DNA of 64,000 bases from positions 248,001 to 312,000 of the forward strand of contig JANQKC010000021.1 of assembly GCA_028281325.1 (NCBI GenBank). The letters run 5' to 3'. The position numbers were made by a program, and so were the translations under genes. This document shows positions 9,165 through 17,178 of the stretch, piece by piece (within the stretch, counting starts at the first letter, position 1; every line of letters starts with the position of its first letter). Under the pieces are notes generated by a model, which saw nothing but the letters and a program-made list of their open reading frames with translations, was not told the origin of the DNA and did not search any database. The stretch comes from Alphaproteobacteria bacterium. GTDB lineage: Bacteria > Pseudomonadota > Alphaproteobacteria > UBA8366.

Positions 9165-10529
9165 ATGCTGCGACTTGGATTCGCGTTGCTCATGATGATC
9201 GGCCTCGCGTTGGGTGTGGCCGGTCATGCCGCGCCGCAAGGTCCAGCGCTTATCCTCGACATTAAGGGGCCGGTCGGCCCGGCGACCGCCGATTACGTCG
9301 GGCGCGGCCTTGAGACGGTCGCCGACCGTAACGCGCCGGTCGTCATCTTGCGCATCGACACGCCGGGCGGCCTCGATTCGGCGATGCGCGATATTGTCAA
9401 GGCTATCCTGGCGTCGCCGGTTCCCGTCGTCGGCTATGTCGCGCCCAGCGGCGCGCGGGCGGCCAGCGCCGGCACCTTCATCCTATACGCGACACATGTC
9501 GCGGCGATGGCGCCGGGCACCGATCTGGGCGCGGCTACGCCGATCCAAATCGGCGGACCGGGGAACCGGTCACCATTGCCGTCCCGCCCAAGCCCGGCAA
9601 AACCGGACGCCGAGCCGCAAAGCCCAGCGCCGGCGACCCAACAACACCCGACGGTACAGGACAAAACCGTCAACGAAGCGATCGCCTATATCCGCAGCCT
9701 CGCCGAAATGCGCGGCCGAAACGCGGACTGGGCCGAGAAGGCGGTCCGCGAGGCCGCCTCCCTGCCGGCGCGGGAAGCGCTGCAAGCTGGGGTCGTCGAC
9801 CTGATCGCCGCGACCGTTCCCGACCTATTGGTCGCAGTCGACAACCGGCGGGTTTCCGTTGCGGGCGTGGAGCGCCCGCTCAAGACCGCAGGGCTGACGG
9901 CCGAGACGCTCGCCCCCGACTGGCGCAACGAGTTGCTGTCGATCCTGACCAATCCCAATGTCGCCTACATCCTGATGATCATCGGCATCTATGGCATCAT
10001 CCTCGAATTCTACAATCCGGGCATGGTGCTGCCCGGCACCGTCGGCGCGATCAGCCTGTTGCTCGCGCTCTACGCCTTCAACGTCTTGCCGGTGAACTAT
10101 GTCGGGCTGGCGCTGATCCTGTTAGGCATCGCGTTGATGGTCAGCGAGACCTTCGTGCCGAGTTTCGGCGCGCTCGGCATCGGCGGGATCGCCGCCTTCG
10201 TCGTCGGCTCGGTCATGTTGATGGATACCGACGCGCCGGGATTCCAAATCTATCTGCCGTTGGTCGTGTCGTTCGCCGCCGCGAGCGCCGGGCTCTTCCT
10301 GTTCGTCATCGTCATGTTGATGCGGTCGCGGCAGAAGGCGGTCGTCTCCGGCCCGGAGGAGATGATCGGCAGCGGCGGCGAAGTGCTTTCCTGGTCCGGC
10401 GGTGAAGGGCGCGTCCGGACCCATGGCGAGGTGTGGCGGGCCCGGTCGGCAAACACCCTGTCGCCCGGCGCGCAGGTGCGCGTTCGCGCGCGCGACGGGC
10501 TGACCCTCGTCGTCGAACCGGAGGAGTAG
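9165..10529 (+). CDS. NfeD family membrane serine protease (long form)
   Basis: The 454-residue protein has a signal peptide, then a ClpP-like protease domain with the nucleophile Ser101 in PSGARAASAGTF. A proline-rich insert follows near residues 140-165, then about four membrane helices (about 265-390) and a C-terminal OB-fold NfeD domain (GGEGRVRTHGEVWRA). This is the full-length NfeD1b architecture that cleaves stomatin/slipin C-termini; its partner slipin follows 6 bp downstream. The ATG at 9165 is preferred over the TTG at 9153. The pair is thought to organise membrane microdomains. Confidence 0.92.
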   Translation: MLRLGFALLMMIGLALGVAGHAAPQGPALILDIKGPVGPATADYVGRGLETVADRNAPVVILRIDTPGGLDSAMRDIVKAILASPVPVVGYVAPSGARAASAGTFILYATHVAAMAPGTDLGAATPIQIGGPGNRSPLPSRPSPAKPDAEPQSPAPATQQHPTVQDKTVNEAIAYIRSLAEMRGRNADWAEKAVREAASLPAREALQAGVVDLIAATVPDLLVAVDNRRVSVAGVERPLKTAGLTAETLAPDWRNELLSILTNPNVAYILMIIGIYGIILEFYNPGMVLPGTVGAISLLLALYAFNVLPVNYVGLALILLGIALMVSETFVPSFGALGIGGIAAFVVGSVMLMDTDAPGFQIYLPLVVSFAAASAGLFLFVIVMLMRSRQKAVVSGPEEMIGSGGEVLSWSGGEGRVRTHGEVWRARSANTLSPGAQVRVRARDGLTLVVEPEE

Positions 10530-10535
10530 AAGAAA

Positions 10536-11297
10536 ATGACTTTCCTATCCACGTATATGGGCGCGCTCGTCGTCCTGGTTCCGATCATCATCGTTCTGAT
10601 GTCGTTGCGCATAACCCGCGAATACGAGCGCGGCGTCATCTTCATGCTGGGCCGGTTTTGGAAGGTGAAGGGCCCCGGACTGATCATCGTCCTGCCGGTG
10701 ATTCAACAAATGGTGCGGGTCGATTTGCGGACCCGTGTCTTCGACGTGCCGGAACAGGACGTGATTTCGCGCGACAACGTGTCGGTCAAGGTCAACGCCG
10801 TCGTCTATTTCCGGGTCATCGACGCCGAGAAGGCCGTGATCCAGGTCGAGGATTTCTTCGCCGCCACCAGCGAGCTTGCCCAGACGACGCTTCGCTCGGT
10901 GCTGGGCCAGCACGAATTGGACGAAATGCTGGCGGAACGCGAGCGGCTGAACATTGATATCCAGACCATCCTCGACGACCAGACGGATGCCTGGGGGATC
11001 AAAGTGATGAATGTGGAACTCAAGCATGTGGATATCGACGAGAGCATGATCCGCATCATCGCAAAACAAGCGGAAGCGGAGCGCACGCGGCGGGCGAAGG
11101 TCATCGATGCGGAAGGCGAATTGCAGGCGTCGCAGAAATTCTACGAGGCCGCCGAAATCCTGTCGGGCAACCCGCAGGCGATGCAACTGCGCTATCTGAC
11201 CACGCTGAACAACATTGCCAGCGACCGCAGTTCGACCATCGTTTTTCCCTTCCCGATGGATATGATGCGGGCCTTCGAGGAGCGGAGAGGGGTCTGA
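10536..11297 (+). CDS. Slipin family protein (SPFH/Band 7)
   Basis: This 253-residue protein has one N-terminal membrane hairpin or helix (about 7-25), followed by an SPFH domain starting [17 protein letters not shown], with [15 protein letters not shown] and the stomatin segment [19 protein letters not shown]. Slipins oligomerise at the inner membrane. The gene follows nfeD by 6 bp and the protease and slipin are known functional partners, so this is a two-gene operon. The glycosyltransferase gene converges and ends 7 bp beyond. Confidence 0.94.
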   Translation: MTFLSTYMGALVVLVPIIIVLMSLRITREYERGVIFMLGRFWKVKGPGLIIVLPVIQQMVRVDLRTRVFDVPEQDVISRDNVSVKVNAVVYFRVIDAEKAVIQVEDFFAATSELAQTTLRSVLGQHELDEMLAERERLNIDIQTILDDQTDAWGIKVMNVELKHVDIDESMIRIIAKQAEAERTRRAKVIDAEGELQASQKFYEAAEILSGNPQAMQLRYLTTLNNIASDRSSTIVFPFPMDMMRAFEERRGV

Positions 11298-11304
11298 GGA
11301 CCAG

Positions 11305-12255
11305 TTAGCGCCGGCGGCCGCCTGCCCCGAAGCGCGGAAATTCTAGGTATTTCAGGCGTTTCATTTCGAGCTGGCCCCGGCTACTGTTGTTGAGCACGAG
11401 TCCGATCGCCTGCGAGATCGCGCCCACCAGCATGACGCCCATCGCCAGCACCGCCGTCGGGAACCGGGTGACCAGCCCGGTCTCGAAATACTCCGCCACG
11501 ACCGAATAGCCCAGCAGGACGGAGACGGTCGCCAGCATCGCCGCCAACACGGTGAAGAAGAACAGCGGGCGGTAATGCTGCGTGAACAGCAGGACGGTGA
11601 GCAGGATTTTGAACCCGTCGCGATAGGTCCGCAGCTTGCTTTCCGACCCTTCGACCCGGCCGCGATAGGCGGTCGGGATTTCCGCCACCGGCATGCGCAA
11701 CTGGATCGCGTGCACGGTCAGTTCGGTCTCGATCTCGAACCCGGCGGACAGCGCCGGGAAGGATTTCACGAAGCGGCGCGAGAACACACGGTAGCCGGAG
11801 AAGATGTCGGTGAACAGGTCGCCGAACAGCAAGGCCACCGTCATGTTGAACAGCCGGTTGCCCGTGCGGTGCCCGCGCCGGTAAGCGTCGGGGTCGTCGT
11901 CGGTGCGCACGCCGACCACCATGTCGAGATTGTCGCCGAGCAGCAGGTCGACCATCTCCCGCGCGCGCTCGGGGTCGTAGGTGCCGTCGCCGTCGGCCAT
12001 GAGATAGACATCCGCCTCGATATCGGAAAAGGCGCGGCGCACCACGTTGCCCTTGCCCTGCATCGTCTCCTTGCGGACGTGCGCGCCGGCGGCCTCGGCG
12101 ACCGCCACGGTGTCGTCGGTGGAATTGTTATCGTAGACGTAGATCATGGCGTCGGGCAGTGCCGCGGCGAAATCGCGCACCACATCGGCGATCGCCGCCG
12201 CTTCGTTATAGCACGGCAGGATGACCACGATTCTCGGCTCGGTCGGCGTCGTCAT
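11305..12255 (-). CDS. Glycosyltransferase family 2, DPM1-like with membrane tail
   Basis: The 316-residue protein begins MTTPTEPRIVVILPCYNEA, the usual GT2 start, and has the nucleotide-sugar DxD region MADGDGTYDPE. It also has GNRLFNMTVALLFGDLFTDIFSGYRVFSR, typical of polyprenyl-phosphate (dolichol-phosphate-mannose-like) transferases. Two hydrophobic helices in the last 100 residues anchor it in the membrane. The frame is open upstream to 12378, but the conserved start is ATG 12255. Acceptor and sugar are not predictable. It probably feeds an activated lipid-linked sugar to envelope glycan synthesis. Confidence 0.88.
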   Translation of the reverse strand: MTTPTEPRIVVILPCYNEAAAIADVVRDFAAALPDAMIYVYDNNSTDDTVAVAEAAGAHVRKETMQGKGNVVRRAFSDIEADVYLMADGDGTYDPERAREMVDLLLGDNLDMVVGVRTDDDPDAYRRGHRTGNRLFNMTVALLFGDLFTDIFSGYRVFSRRFVKSFPALSAGFEIETELTVHAIQLRMPVAEIPTAYRGRVEGSESKLRTYRDGFKILLTVLLFTQHYRPLFFFTVLAAMLATVSVLLGYSVVAEYFETGLVTRFPTAVLAMGVMLVGAISQAIGLVLNNSSRGQLEMKRLKYLEFPRFGAGGRRR

Positions 12256-12407
12256 CTCAGCATCGCCCCGCAACGGCCCCCTCACACTGGCCCCATCCCC
12301 AACCGGCTGAACCTTACAGGAATCCAGCATGTCCGCGAATCGCTTAATGAATAAATTCCGTGCGCCAAGGGGCGGCACGCTTAGACGGCGACGCTAGCAG
12401 CCGCACG

Positions 12408-12797
12408 TTAAGAGCGGATTAAGGAGATTTTTTGGTGAAGCAACGCAAGCGCCGGCACGACAATCAATTCCAGCCATAATCCCGCGACATGCCCCGCCGA
12501 TGGCGGTCCGGCGACTCCATAGGACAGCAGGCGGCCGACGCCGCCGCAGAACACCAGCGCCGCCAAAAGGCGGAACCGCGCGACCTTGTCTTCGGTTCGG
12601 TGAATGCACGTCACGAAGGCAATCCCAATCGCCAGGAATATCCCCGACAGGAACCGGAAATGACTGTCCAGATCGACCGGCCACGTCCCGCCGAAGGCCG
12701 GAAACCGCGAGCCCAGCAACAGGCCCGCGGCACCGGTCGTGACCGGGATCAGGGCAAGCACCCCGATGACGGTTTGCAGAAGCCGCCGGACGATCAC
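12408..12797 (-). CDS. DUF4345 family membrane protein
   Basis: The 129-residue protein has four predicted membrane helices and the DUF4345-like segment FRFLSGIFLAIGIAF (from the conserved loop after the first helix pair). The start is a GTG at 12797 whose bases overlap the msrB stop as GTGA, a classic coupled-translation junction. This argues for the short form, although the frame stays open to 12908. Function is unknown; co-translation with an exported methionine sulfoxide reductase suggests an envelope role, by inference only. Confidence 0.78.
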   Translation of the reverse strand: MIVRRLLQTVIGVLALIPVTTGAAGLLLGSRFPAFGGTWPVDLDSHFRFLSGIFLAIGIAFVTCIHRTEDKVARFRLLAALVFCGGVGRLLSYGVAGPPSAGHVAGLWLELIVVPALALLHQKISLIRS

Positions 12798-13303
12798 GAG
12801 GCGGCCGGGACGAAGGTGAGCGCCAATCCGTTGAGGCAGTGACGCTGGCCCGTGGGAGCCGGCCCATCGTCGAAGATGTGGCCAAAATGGCCCCCGCAGC
12901 GGCGGCAATGCACCTCGGTGCGGACGGCGAACAGCTTGTTGTCCGGCCGCGTCCCGATGGCGCCGGGCAACGACTCGGTGAAGCTGGGCCAGCCGGTCTT
13001 GCTGTCATACTTCGCGGCCGAGCTATACGCGGGCAGGTCGCAGCCCTTGCAATGGTATATGCCGGTGCGGTTCTCCTTCAGCAGAGGGCTGGTATAGGGC
13101 CGTTCGGTTTCTTCCTCGCGAAGAACGAGGTATTCCGCTTCGGTCAGTTGCGCCCGCCATTCCGCCTGGGTCTTGACGATTTCGAAACCGCCGTCCTGGG
13201 CAACGGCCGTTTCGAATCCGCGGCCGGATTTCCAGAGGGCGGCGCCCGCGCCGGCGGTGACAACGGTTCCGGCGATAGCGAAGAGGATTTGACGGCGATT
13301 CAT
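12794..13303 (-). CDS. msrB: Peptide-methionine (R)-S-oxide reductase, probably exported
   Basis: The 169-residue protein contains the MsrB domain with zinc ligands Cys85/Cys88 (CKGC) and Cys123/Cys126 (CRRC), and catalytic Cys146 in GQRHCLNG. Before it sits an N-terminus of about 35 residues, MNRRQILFAIAG then a hydrophobic stretch. This resembles a twin-arginine signal, so the enzyme likely repairs oxidised methionines in the periplasm. ATG 13303 is preceded by AAGGAG at ideal spacing. Its GTGA overlap with the DUF4345 gene and closeness to a fasciclin gene and an ECF sigma pair suggest a stress-repair module. Confidence 0.92.
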   Translation of the reverse strand: MNRRQILFAIAGTVVTAGAGAALWKSGRGFETAVAQDGGFEIVKTQAEWRAQLTEAEYLVLREEETERPYTSPLLKENRTGIYHCKGCDLPAYSSAAKYDSKTGWPSFTESLPGAIGTRPDNKLFAVRTEVHCRRCGGHFGHIFDDGPAPTGQRHCLNGLALTFVPAAS

Positions 13304-13325
13304 GGGATATCTCCTTTCAAGTGAG

Positions 13326-13364
13326 CCGACCCATCCGCCCGACGCGCGGGGCCGGATGGGTCGG
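13326..13364 (-). terminator. Strong hairpin between the fasciclin gene and msrB
   Basis: Arms CCGACCCATCCG (13326-13337) and CGGATGGGTCGG (13353-13364) pair perfectly over 12 bp. The hairpin lies 43 bp after the fasciclin stop on the minus strand. No T-tract follows, so it may be a partial terminator or an mRNA-stabilising processing hairpin rather than a full stop. Confidence 0.5.
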
Positions 13365-13406
13365 TTCGGGTTCATCGATCCTGTGGAGTCTCAGCGTCCG
13401 GTGCTG

Positions 13407-13979
13407 TTACGACGCCGGCAGCAGGACCCGGTCGATGACGTGGATCACGCCGTTCGACTGGTCGACGTCGGCGATCGTCACATGCGCGACGGTCCCTTGG
13501 CCGTCCTGGATCATGATCGTGTCGCCCTGATACTTGGCGGTGAATTCGCAGCCGCCGACCGTCGGGACGGGATGCGCGCCGTTATCGTCGGCAACCATCT
13601 TCTTGATGGCGCCCGACATCGCATCCGCCGCGACCACATGACAGGTCAGTATCTTGCGGAGCTTGGCCTTGTTCTCCGGCTTCAGAAGCGTTTCGACGGT
13701 CCCCGCCGGCAGGGCGGCAAAGGCTGCATCGGTCGGCGCGAAGACGGTGAACGGGCCCTTGCCCTGCAACGTCTCGACCAGGCCGGCAGCTTTCACCGCC
13801 GCGACCAGCGTCTTATGGTCCTTCGAGTTCACGGCGTTCTGGATGATGTTCTTGCTCGCATACATCGGTGCGCCACCGACCATCGGGTTGCCGGCCGAGG
13901 CCGGGGCAGACAGGCCGAGCACGGCGGCGCCGAGCACGACGGTGGCGAGAAGCGACTTTCGGAGGGAGGTCTTAAACAT
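13407..13979 (-). CDS. Fasciclin domain-containing secreted protein
   Basis: The 190-residue protein has a clear Sec signal peptide (MFKTSLRKSLLATVVLGAAV, cleaved near APASAG). One FAS1 domain follows, with AAVKAAGLVETLQGKGPFTVFAPTDAAFA (H1 box) and the C-terminal NGVIHVIDRVLLP (H2 box). FAS1 proteins mediate adhesion or matrix interactions outside the cytoplasm. The gene lies 92 bp downstream of the anti-sigma factor on the same strand and has a good Shine-Dalgarno (GAAAGGAAC). A GAAAC-N17-CGTT ECF-type promoter candidate lies in that gap, so it is a plausible target of the adjacent sigma factor. Confidence 0.93.
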   Translation of the reverse strand: MFKTSLRKSLLATVVLGAAVLGLSAPASAGNPMVGGAPMYASKNIIQNAVNSKDHKTLVAAVKAAGLVETLQGKGPFTVFAPTDAAFAALPAGTVETLLKPENKAKLRKILTCHVVAADAMSGAIKKMVADDNGAHPVPTVGGCEFTAKYQGDTIMIQDGQGTVAHVTIADVDQSNGVIHVIDRVLLPAS

Positions 13980-14024
13980 GGTTCGTTCCTTTCAAAGATG
14001 ACCGCTTGATTGCGTTCACCCGAA

Positions 14025-14053
14025 GGAACGGAGACGGTTTCGAAAAAGTTTCA
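14025..14053 (-). promoter_or_regulatory. ECF-type promoter candidate for the fasciclin gene
   Basis: On the minus strand TGAAAC (14053-14048) and CGTTCC (14030-14025) are separated by exactly 17 bp. This resembles the alphaproteobacterial ECF pattern GGAAC-N16/17-CGTT with one mismatch in the -35. It lies 46 bp upstream of the fasciclin ATG and just below a sigma/anti-sigma pair. Confidence 0.4.
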
Positions 14054-14071
14054 GCCGATCAGAAAAATTTT

Positions 14072-14791
14072 TTAGATTTTTTTCGCGAGGCCCGCCGCGA
14101 TCACCGGCCCAGTCGGCGCGCCGGTCGGCGACCCGCCTGCCGGCTCGCGGCTCACGGCGAAGGTCGCGCCCGCGGCGAAATGCTGCCGCACATCGCCCGG
14201 AACCGGGATGACGGCCTGTCCGCTTGCGGGAATGACGCCCAGGGAGACCGGTGCGCCGCCGGGCGGGATAATCCACAATTCCATATCCCGGTTCGGCTGC
14301 GTCTCGACCGCCACCGGGCTCAAATGCATCGTATTCGTCGCTTGCTCATAAAAGGCGACGAAACGCGACGCGCTGCCCGCCGCCGACAACGAGGCGAGCA
14401 GCCGGTCGCGTTCCGGGGTCCTTTGGTCGCCGGTAACCAGCAGCGTCCCGACGACCGCCAACATCAGCATCGACGCCAACGCGACGCCGCGCCACAACGA
14501 CACGCTTTGCCAGAAACCGGCGCTGCCCGATGGCGTTTCCGACCCGGCGAACAACCGCGCCTCGACGGCGTCCCGTATGCGCGCCGGAGCCTCGACCGGC
14601 TCATATCCTTCGGCCAACGGGTCCAGAGAGTCCTCCCAATCGCGCACCAACGCCGCAAAAGCGGGCTCTTCCTCGATCCGCCGTTGGACCGCCGCGCGCT
14701 CGTCCGCCTCGAGCACGCCGAGCACGAACTCGCCGGCGATCACGTCGTCCGGGCGGTCGTCGTCCATCGGGGGATCGCGGTCCATGCTCAT
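14072..14791 (-). CDS. Anti-sigma factor, RskA-like
   Basis: The 239-residue protein has an N-terminal cytoplasmic anti-sigma region (MSMDRDPPMDDDRP, then GEFVLGVLEADERAAVQRRI), a single membrane helix at about 101-120, and a C-terminal periplasmic RskA domain (RFVAFYEQATNTMHL, ELWIIPPGGAPVSLGVI). It overlaps the ECF sigma gene by 4 bp (ATGA), the normal arrangement for a cognate pair. By family knowledge it sequesters the sigma factor until an envelope or redox signal removes it. The signal here is unknown. Confidence 0.9.
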   Translation of the reverse strand: MSMDRDPPMDDDRPDDVIAGEFVLGVLEADERAAVQRRIEEEPAFAALVRDWEDSLDPLAEGYEPVEAPARIRDAVEARLFAGSETPSGSAGFWQSVSLWRGVALASMLMLAVVGTLLVTGDQRTPERDRLLASLSAAGSASRFVAFYEQATNTMHLSPVAVETQPNRDMELWIIPPGGAPVSLGVIPASGQAVIPVPGDVRQHFAAGATFAVSREPAGGSPTGAPTGPVIAAGLAKKI

Positions 14792-15330
14792 CGTTCCAGA
14801 CACTCTTTCAACGTTATCAGGCTGCGGCGCAGCCACGTGCGCATCGTATTGACCGGGACGGCGAAACGCTCGGCCAGTTCGGCATAGCTGTACCCTTCGA
14901 TATAGGCCTGCTGCACCGCCAGAGCCCGGTCCGGTTCGATTTCGTCCAGGCATCCGGCGATGCGGGCGCGCTCGTCGCGGGCCATCGCATCGCGCTCCGG
15001 CCCCGGCGCGGGATCGGCGACTGCGGCGGCCGCTTCCATCGGGTCGGTCGCGGTCTTTCGGGTCCGCACGATATCGATGCAGTGATTGCGGGCAATCGCG
15101 ATCAGCCACGTCATCGGGCTCGCTTGTCCCCGGGCAAATCGATCCGCCCGCTGCCAGACCTTTATGTATATCTCCTGCAATGCATTTTCGGCTTCCTGCC
15201 GTTCCTTGAAGATACGCAGACAGACGCCGAAAAGTTTCGCACTGGTTCGGCCGTAGAGCGCGCGAAAGGCCACGCGGTCGCCCAGCGCGGTTCGCGAAAT
15301 CAGGTCGGAAAGGTCATCGGGTGTCGTCAC
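14788..15330 (-). CDS. ECF RNA polymerase sigma factor
   Basis: This 180-residue sigma-70 family protein has region 2 (FRALYGRTSAKLFGVCLRI, NALQEIYIKVWQRADRF, TWLIAIARNHCIDIVR) and region 4 (AVQQAYIEGYSYAELAERF, VNTMRTWLRRSL), with no sigma-1 region, as expected for ECF members. The start is GTG at 15330. The paired RskA-like gene overlaps it. The likely regulon includes the adjacent fasciclin gene and perhaps msrB-DUF4345. SigK-type ECF factors in proteobacteria commonly neighbour fasciclin-like genes. No autoregulatory promoter was recognised upstream. Confidence 0.92.
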   Translation of the reverse strand: MTTPDDLSDLISRTALGDRVAFRALYGRTSAKLFGVCLRIFKERQEAENALQEIYIKVWQRADRFARGQASPMTWLIAIARNHCIDIVRTRKTATDPMEAAAAVADPAPGPERDAMARDERARIAGCLDEIEPDRALAVQQAYIEGYSYAELAERFAVPVNTMRTWLRRSLITLKECLER

Positions 15331-15429
15331 GGTGTTTCACCGCCGTCTCAGGGGGCCGATTGCGAACCGGCCACCGACCGCAGCGATCCGGGCCGTCCGC
15401 ACGGGGCCTGACAACCAAAAGCGGAAAGA

Positions 15430-15505
15430 TGGTGCCGCCTGCGTGACTTGAACACGCGACCCCCGCATTACGAATGCGATGCTCTACCAGCTGAGCTAAG
15501 GCGGC
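15430..15505 (-). tRNA. tRNA-Thr (anticodon CGU)
   Basis: The minus strand reads as a complete 76-nt cloverleaf. A perfect 7-bp acceptor stem pairs GCCGCCT with AGGCGGC. The D-arm contains AGCTCAGCTGGTAGAGC, the anticodon stem is TCGCA/TGCGG-like with loop TTCGTAA, and the T-arm is GCGTG-TTCAAGT-CACGC. A genomically encoded ACCA end is present. Anticodon CGT decodes ACG threonine. The gene sits between the ECF sigma gene and hemY. Confidence 0.96.
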
Positions 15506-15548
15506 TCCGGTTCGGCGCGATTTTCAAAAAATCCGTCCGATGGCGCGG

Positions 15549-15577
15549 ACCATAAGCGCGTCGGGCGCGTTTCGCAA
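15549..15577 (-). promoter_or_regulatory. Candidate sigma-70 promoter for tRNA-Thr
   Basis: On the minus strand TTGCGA (15577-15572) and TATGGT (15554-15549) are separated by 17 bp. They lie about 44 bp upstream of the mature tRNA 5' end. Both hexamers are four-of-six matches to consensus. Confidence 0.4.
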
Positions 15578-15776
15578 GCTTCTGAATGCGCCCGATTCGC
15601 TTAGGAATCCATATAACCGAATATGGTTAAAAAAAATTTACTATCTGTGACCCCGGTCACTGTCCGTTCCCCCGGGGATGGGTAGGGTTTAGGTGCCACA
15701 CTGCGGGACGCGGACCCCGTCACGCCAAACAGACACAGCGCCGCCTCCCACTGATTAACTTCCTAACTCCCGATGG

Positions 15777-15804
15777 CCGGGCCGGCAATAATTCGCCGGC
15801 CCGG
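15777..15804. other. Perfect 10-bp GC hairpin downstream of hemY
   Basis: CCGGGCCGGC (15777-15786) pairs with GCCGGCCCGG (15795-15804) around an 8-nt loop, 34 bp after the hemY stop. There is no T-tract on the hemY strand, so termination is only a possibility. Confidence 0.45.
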
Positions 15805-15837
15805 TTGCTGTCCGGCCACCGACTCATAAAATTTTAT

Positions 15838-17178
15838 CTAGATGCTTGCCGGCAGGGCGGGGACCGACGCCTCCCGGGTCACGCGGGGCGCCTGCACCGG
15901 CGGATGCCAGCTCAACCCATCAAAGGCATTGCAGTTGCCGCAGCGCGCCGTCCATTCGCCGGCCACGGCGCCGCAATGGTCGCAGGCCCAGACCGGGTCC
16001 GGGTCGGCATCGGCCACGCGTTCGAGCCAGATCCGCGCCGCCGCGCCATCATCATGTTCGGATTCTTCAAGCGCGGCCATCATGCGGCAAATCCGCGGCG
16101 TCACCCCTTGTTCCGCGGCCTGGTCCAGATGCGCCCGCGCCTCGCCCCAAAGCTGCGCCGCCAGGGCGGCCCGCGCCACCGCAAGATGGCTTTCCACGTG
16201 ATCCGGCCGGAAACCCAAGAGCCGTTGGGCGCGATTGACGCGTTCCAAGTCGGTGTCGCCCTCGAACAGCGCCTCGTAGGCCGCGGCGATATCCGGGTGC
16301 GGTTGGGATTTCCAGGCATTCTCCAGGACCCGCTTCGCGCGCCAGTCTTTTGCCTGCGCGTGAAGCAACCGGCCGTAATGCGCCGCCACCGGCACGCGGC
16401 TGCCGTCCAACTGATAGGCCTGCTTCGCCAGCGCGAGCGCCTCGACCGACGCGCCGTCGCTCTCCGCAAGGCGGCTGCGTTCGAGCAGCACGGCGGATCG
16501 CCAGCGCTTCGCCTCGGCGGGCGGGAATGCCTTGTGCCGGATCGCATTCGCCAGGGTGCGGTCGGCCGCGTCCCATCGGCCGAATTCGACCTGCAGGTCG
16601 AGCAACCGGCGCACGACGTCGCGCGCCTTGGGGTGTTGGCGGTGCGCCTTCTCGGCGAGCCGCATCGCCTCGGCCCGGTCGCCGCGGTCGTCGGCCTGTT
16701 CCAAGAGTCCGCGCATCCCGATCAATGCGGTTTCCGGATCCTCGGCCATTTCCTCATAGGTGCGCCGCGCGGTCGCGGTATCGCCGTTCAGCTTCGCCGC
16801 CTCCGCGCGCAACAGCCGCGTCACGCTCGCGTCCTCCAGCAGGTCCTCGGCCTTGCGGGATTGGCGCTGCGCTTCGGCGGTGTCGCCGGAGGCCGCGGCG
16901 ATCATGCCGCTGCTGAGCGCCTGATACCCGAGCCGGCGGCGGCGCATCCGGCGGGCGTCGAAGAACCGCCCCGGCGCGGCCAGCATCGCGCGCCAGAACC
17001 GGTAGCCGATCGCGACCAGCACCGTCAAAAGCACGATCAGAAAGGCCAGCATCGCGACCGAGGTGTCGGCGCGCCACCCGAGCCATTCGATCGTCACGTT
17101 CCCTGGGTTGCCACTGAGCCAGCTTGCCGCCAACGCGACCACCACGATGACGCCGACGAGGACGAAGACGCGGGTCAT
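15838..17178 (-). CDS. hemY: HemY-like tetratricopeptide membrane protein with zinc ribbon
   Basis: The 446-residue protein starts at ATG 17178 (ATGA overlap with the upstream gene). It has two N-terminal membrane helices (about 4-21 and 40-60), a HemY_N-like region, TPR-like helical repeats, and a C-terminal Cys4 ribbon (CDHC at 399-402 and CGNC at 413-416). HemY in the hemCDXY/hemCD-mitofilin cluster is a membrane protein of unclear function; it is not protoporphyrinogen oxidase despite the shared name. The membrane-TPR-rubredoxin layout also resembles LapB (YciM). It ends the hemC-hemD/mitofilin-hemY operon. Confidence 0.88.
   Translation of the reverse strand: MTRVFVLVGVIVVVALAASWLSGNPGNVTIEWLGWRADTSVAMLAFLIVLLTVLVAIGYRFWRAMLAAPGRFFDARRMRRRRLGYQALSSGMIAAASGDTAEAQRQSRKAEDLLEDASVTRLLRAEAAKLNGDTATARRTYEEMAEDPETALIGMRGLLEQADDRGDRAEAMRLAEKAHRQHPKARDVVRRLLDLQVEFGRWDAADRTLANAIRHKAFPPAEAKRWRSAVLLERSRLAESDGASVEALALAKQAYQLDGSRVPVAAHYGRLLHAQAKDWRAKRVLENAWKSQPHPDIAAAYEALFEGDTDLERVNRAQRLLGFRPDHVESHLAVARAALAAQLWGEARAHLDQAAEQGVTPRICRMMAALEESEHDDGAAARIWLERVADADPDPVWACDHCGAVAGEWTARCGNCNAFDGLSWHPPVQAPRVTREASVPALPASI

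Larger units (their letters stand above)
15506..15837. other. Gene-free 332-bp interval between tRNA-Thr and hemY
   Basis: No convincing ORF is present. The interval holds a candidate tRNA promoter at its lower end, an A/T-rich stretch around 15607-15650 with two overlapping small palindromes (CCATAT...ATATGG and TAACC...GGTTA), GTGAC-CCCG-GTCAC at about 15646-15659, and a perfect 10-bp hairpin at 15777-15804. A small RNA cannot be excluded, but nothing diagnostic is visible. Confidence 0.5.

Noticed and set aside
15777-15804. Classical Rho-independent terminator of hemY
   Set aside because: The hairpin is perfect but lacks a U-tract on the hemY strand, so only a structural hairpin is claimed.
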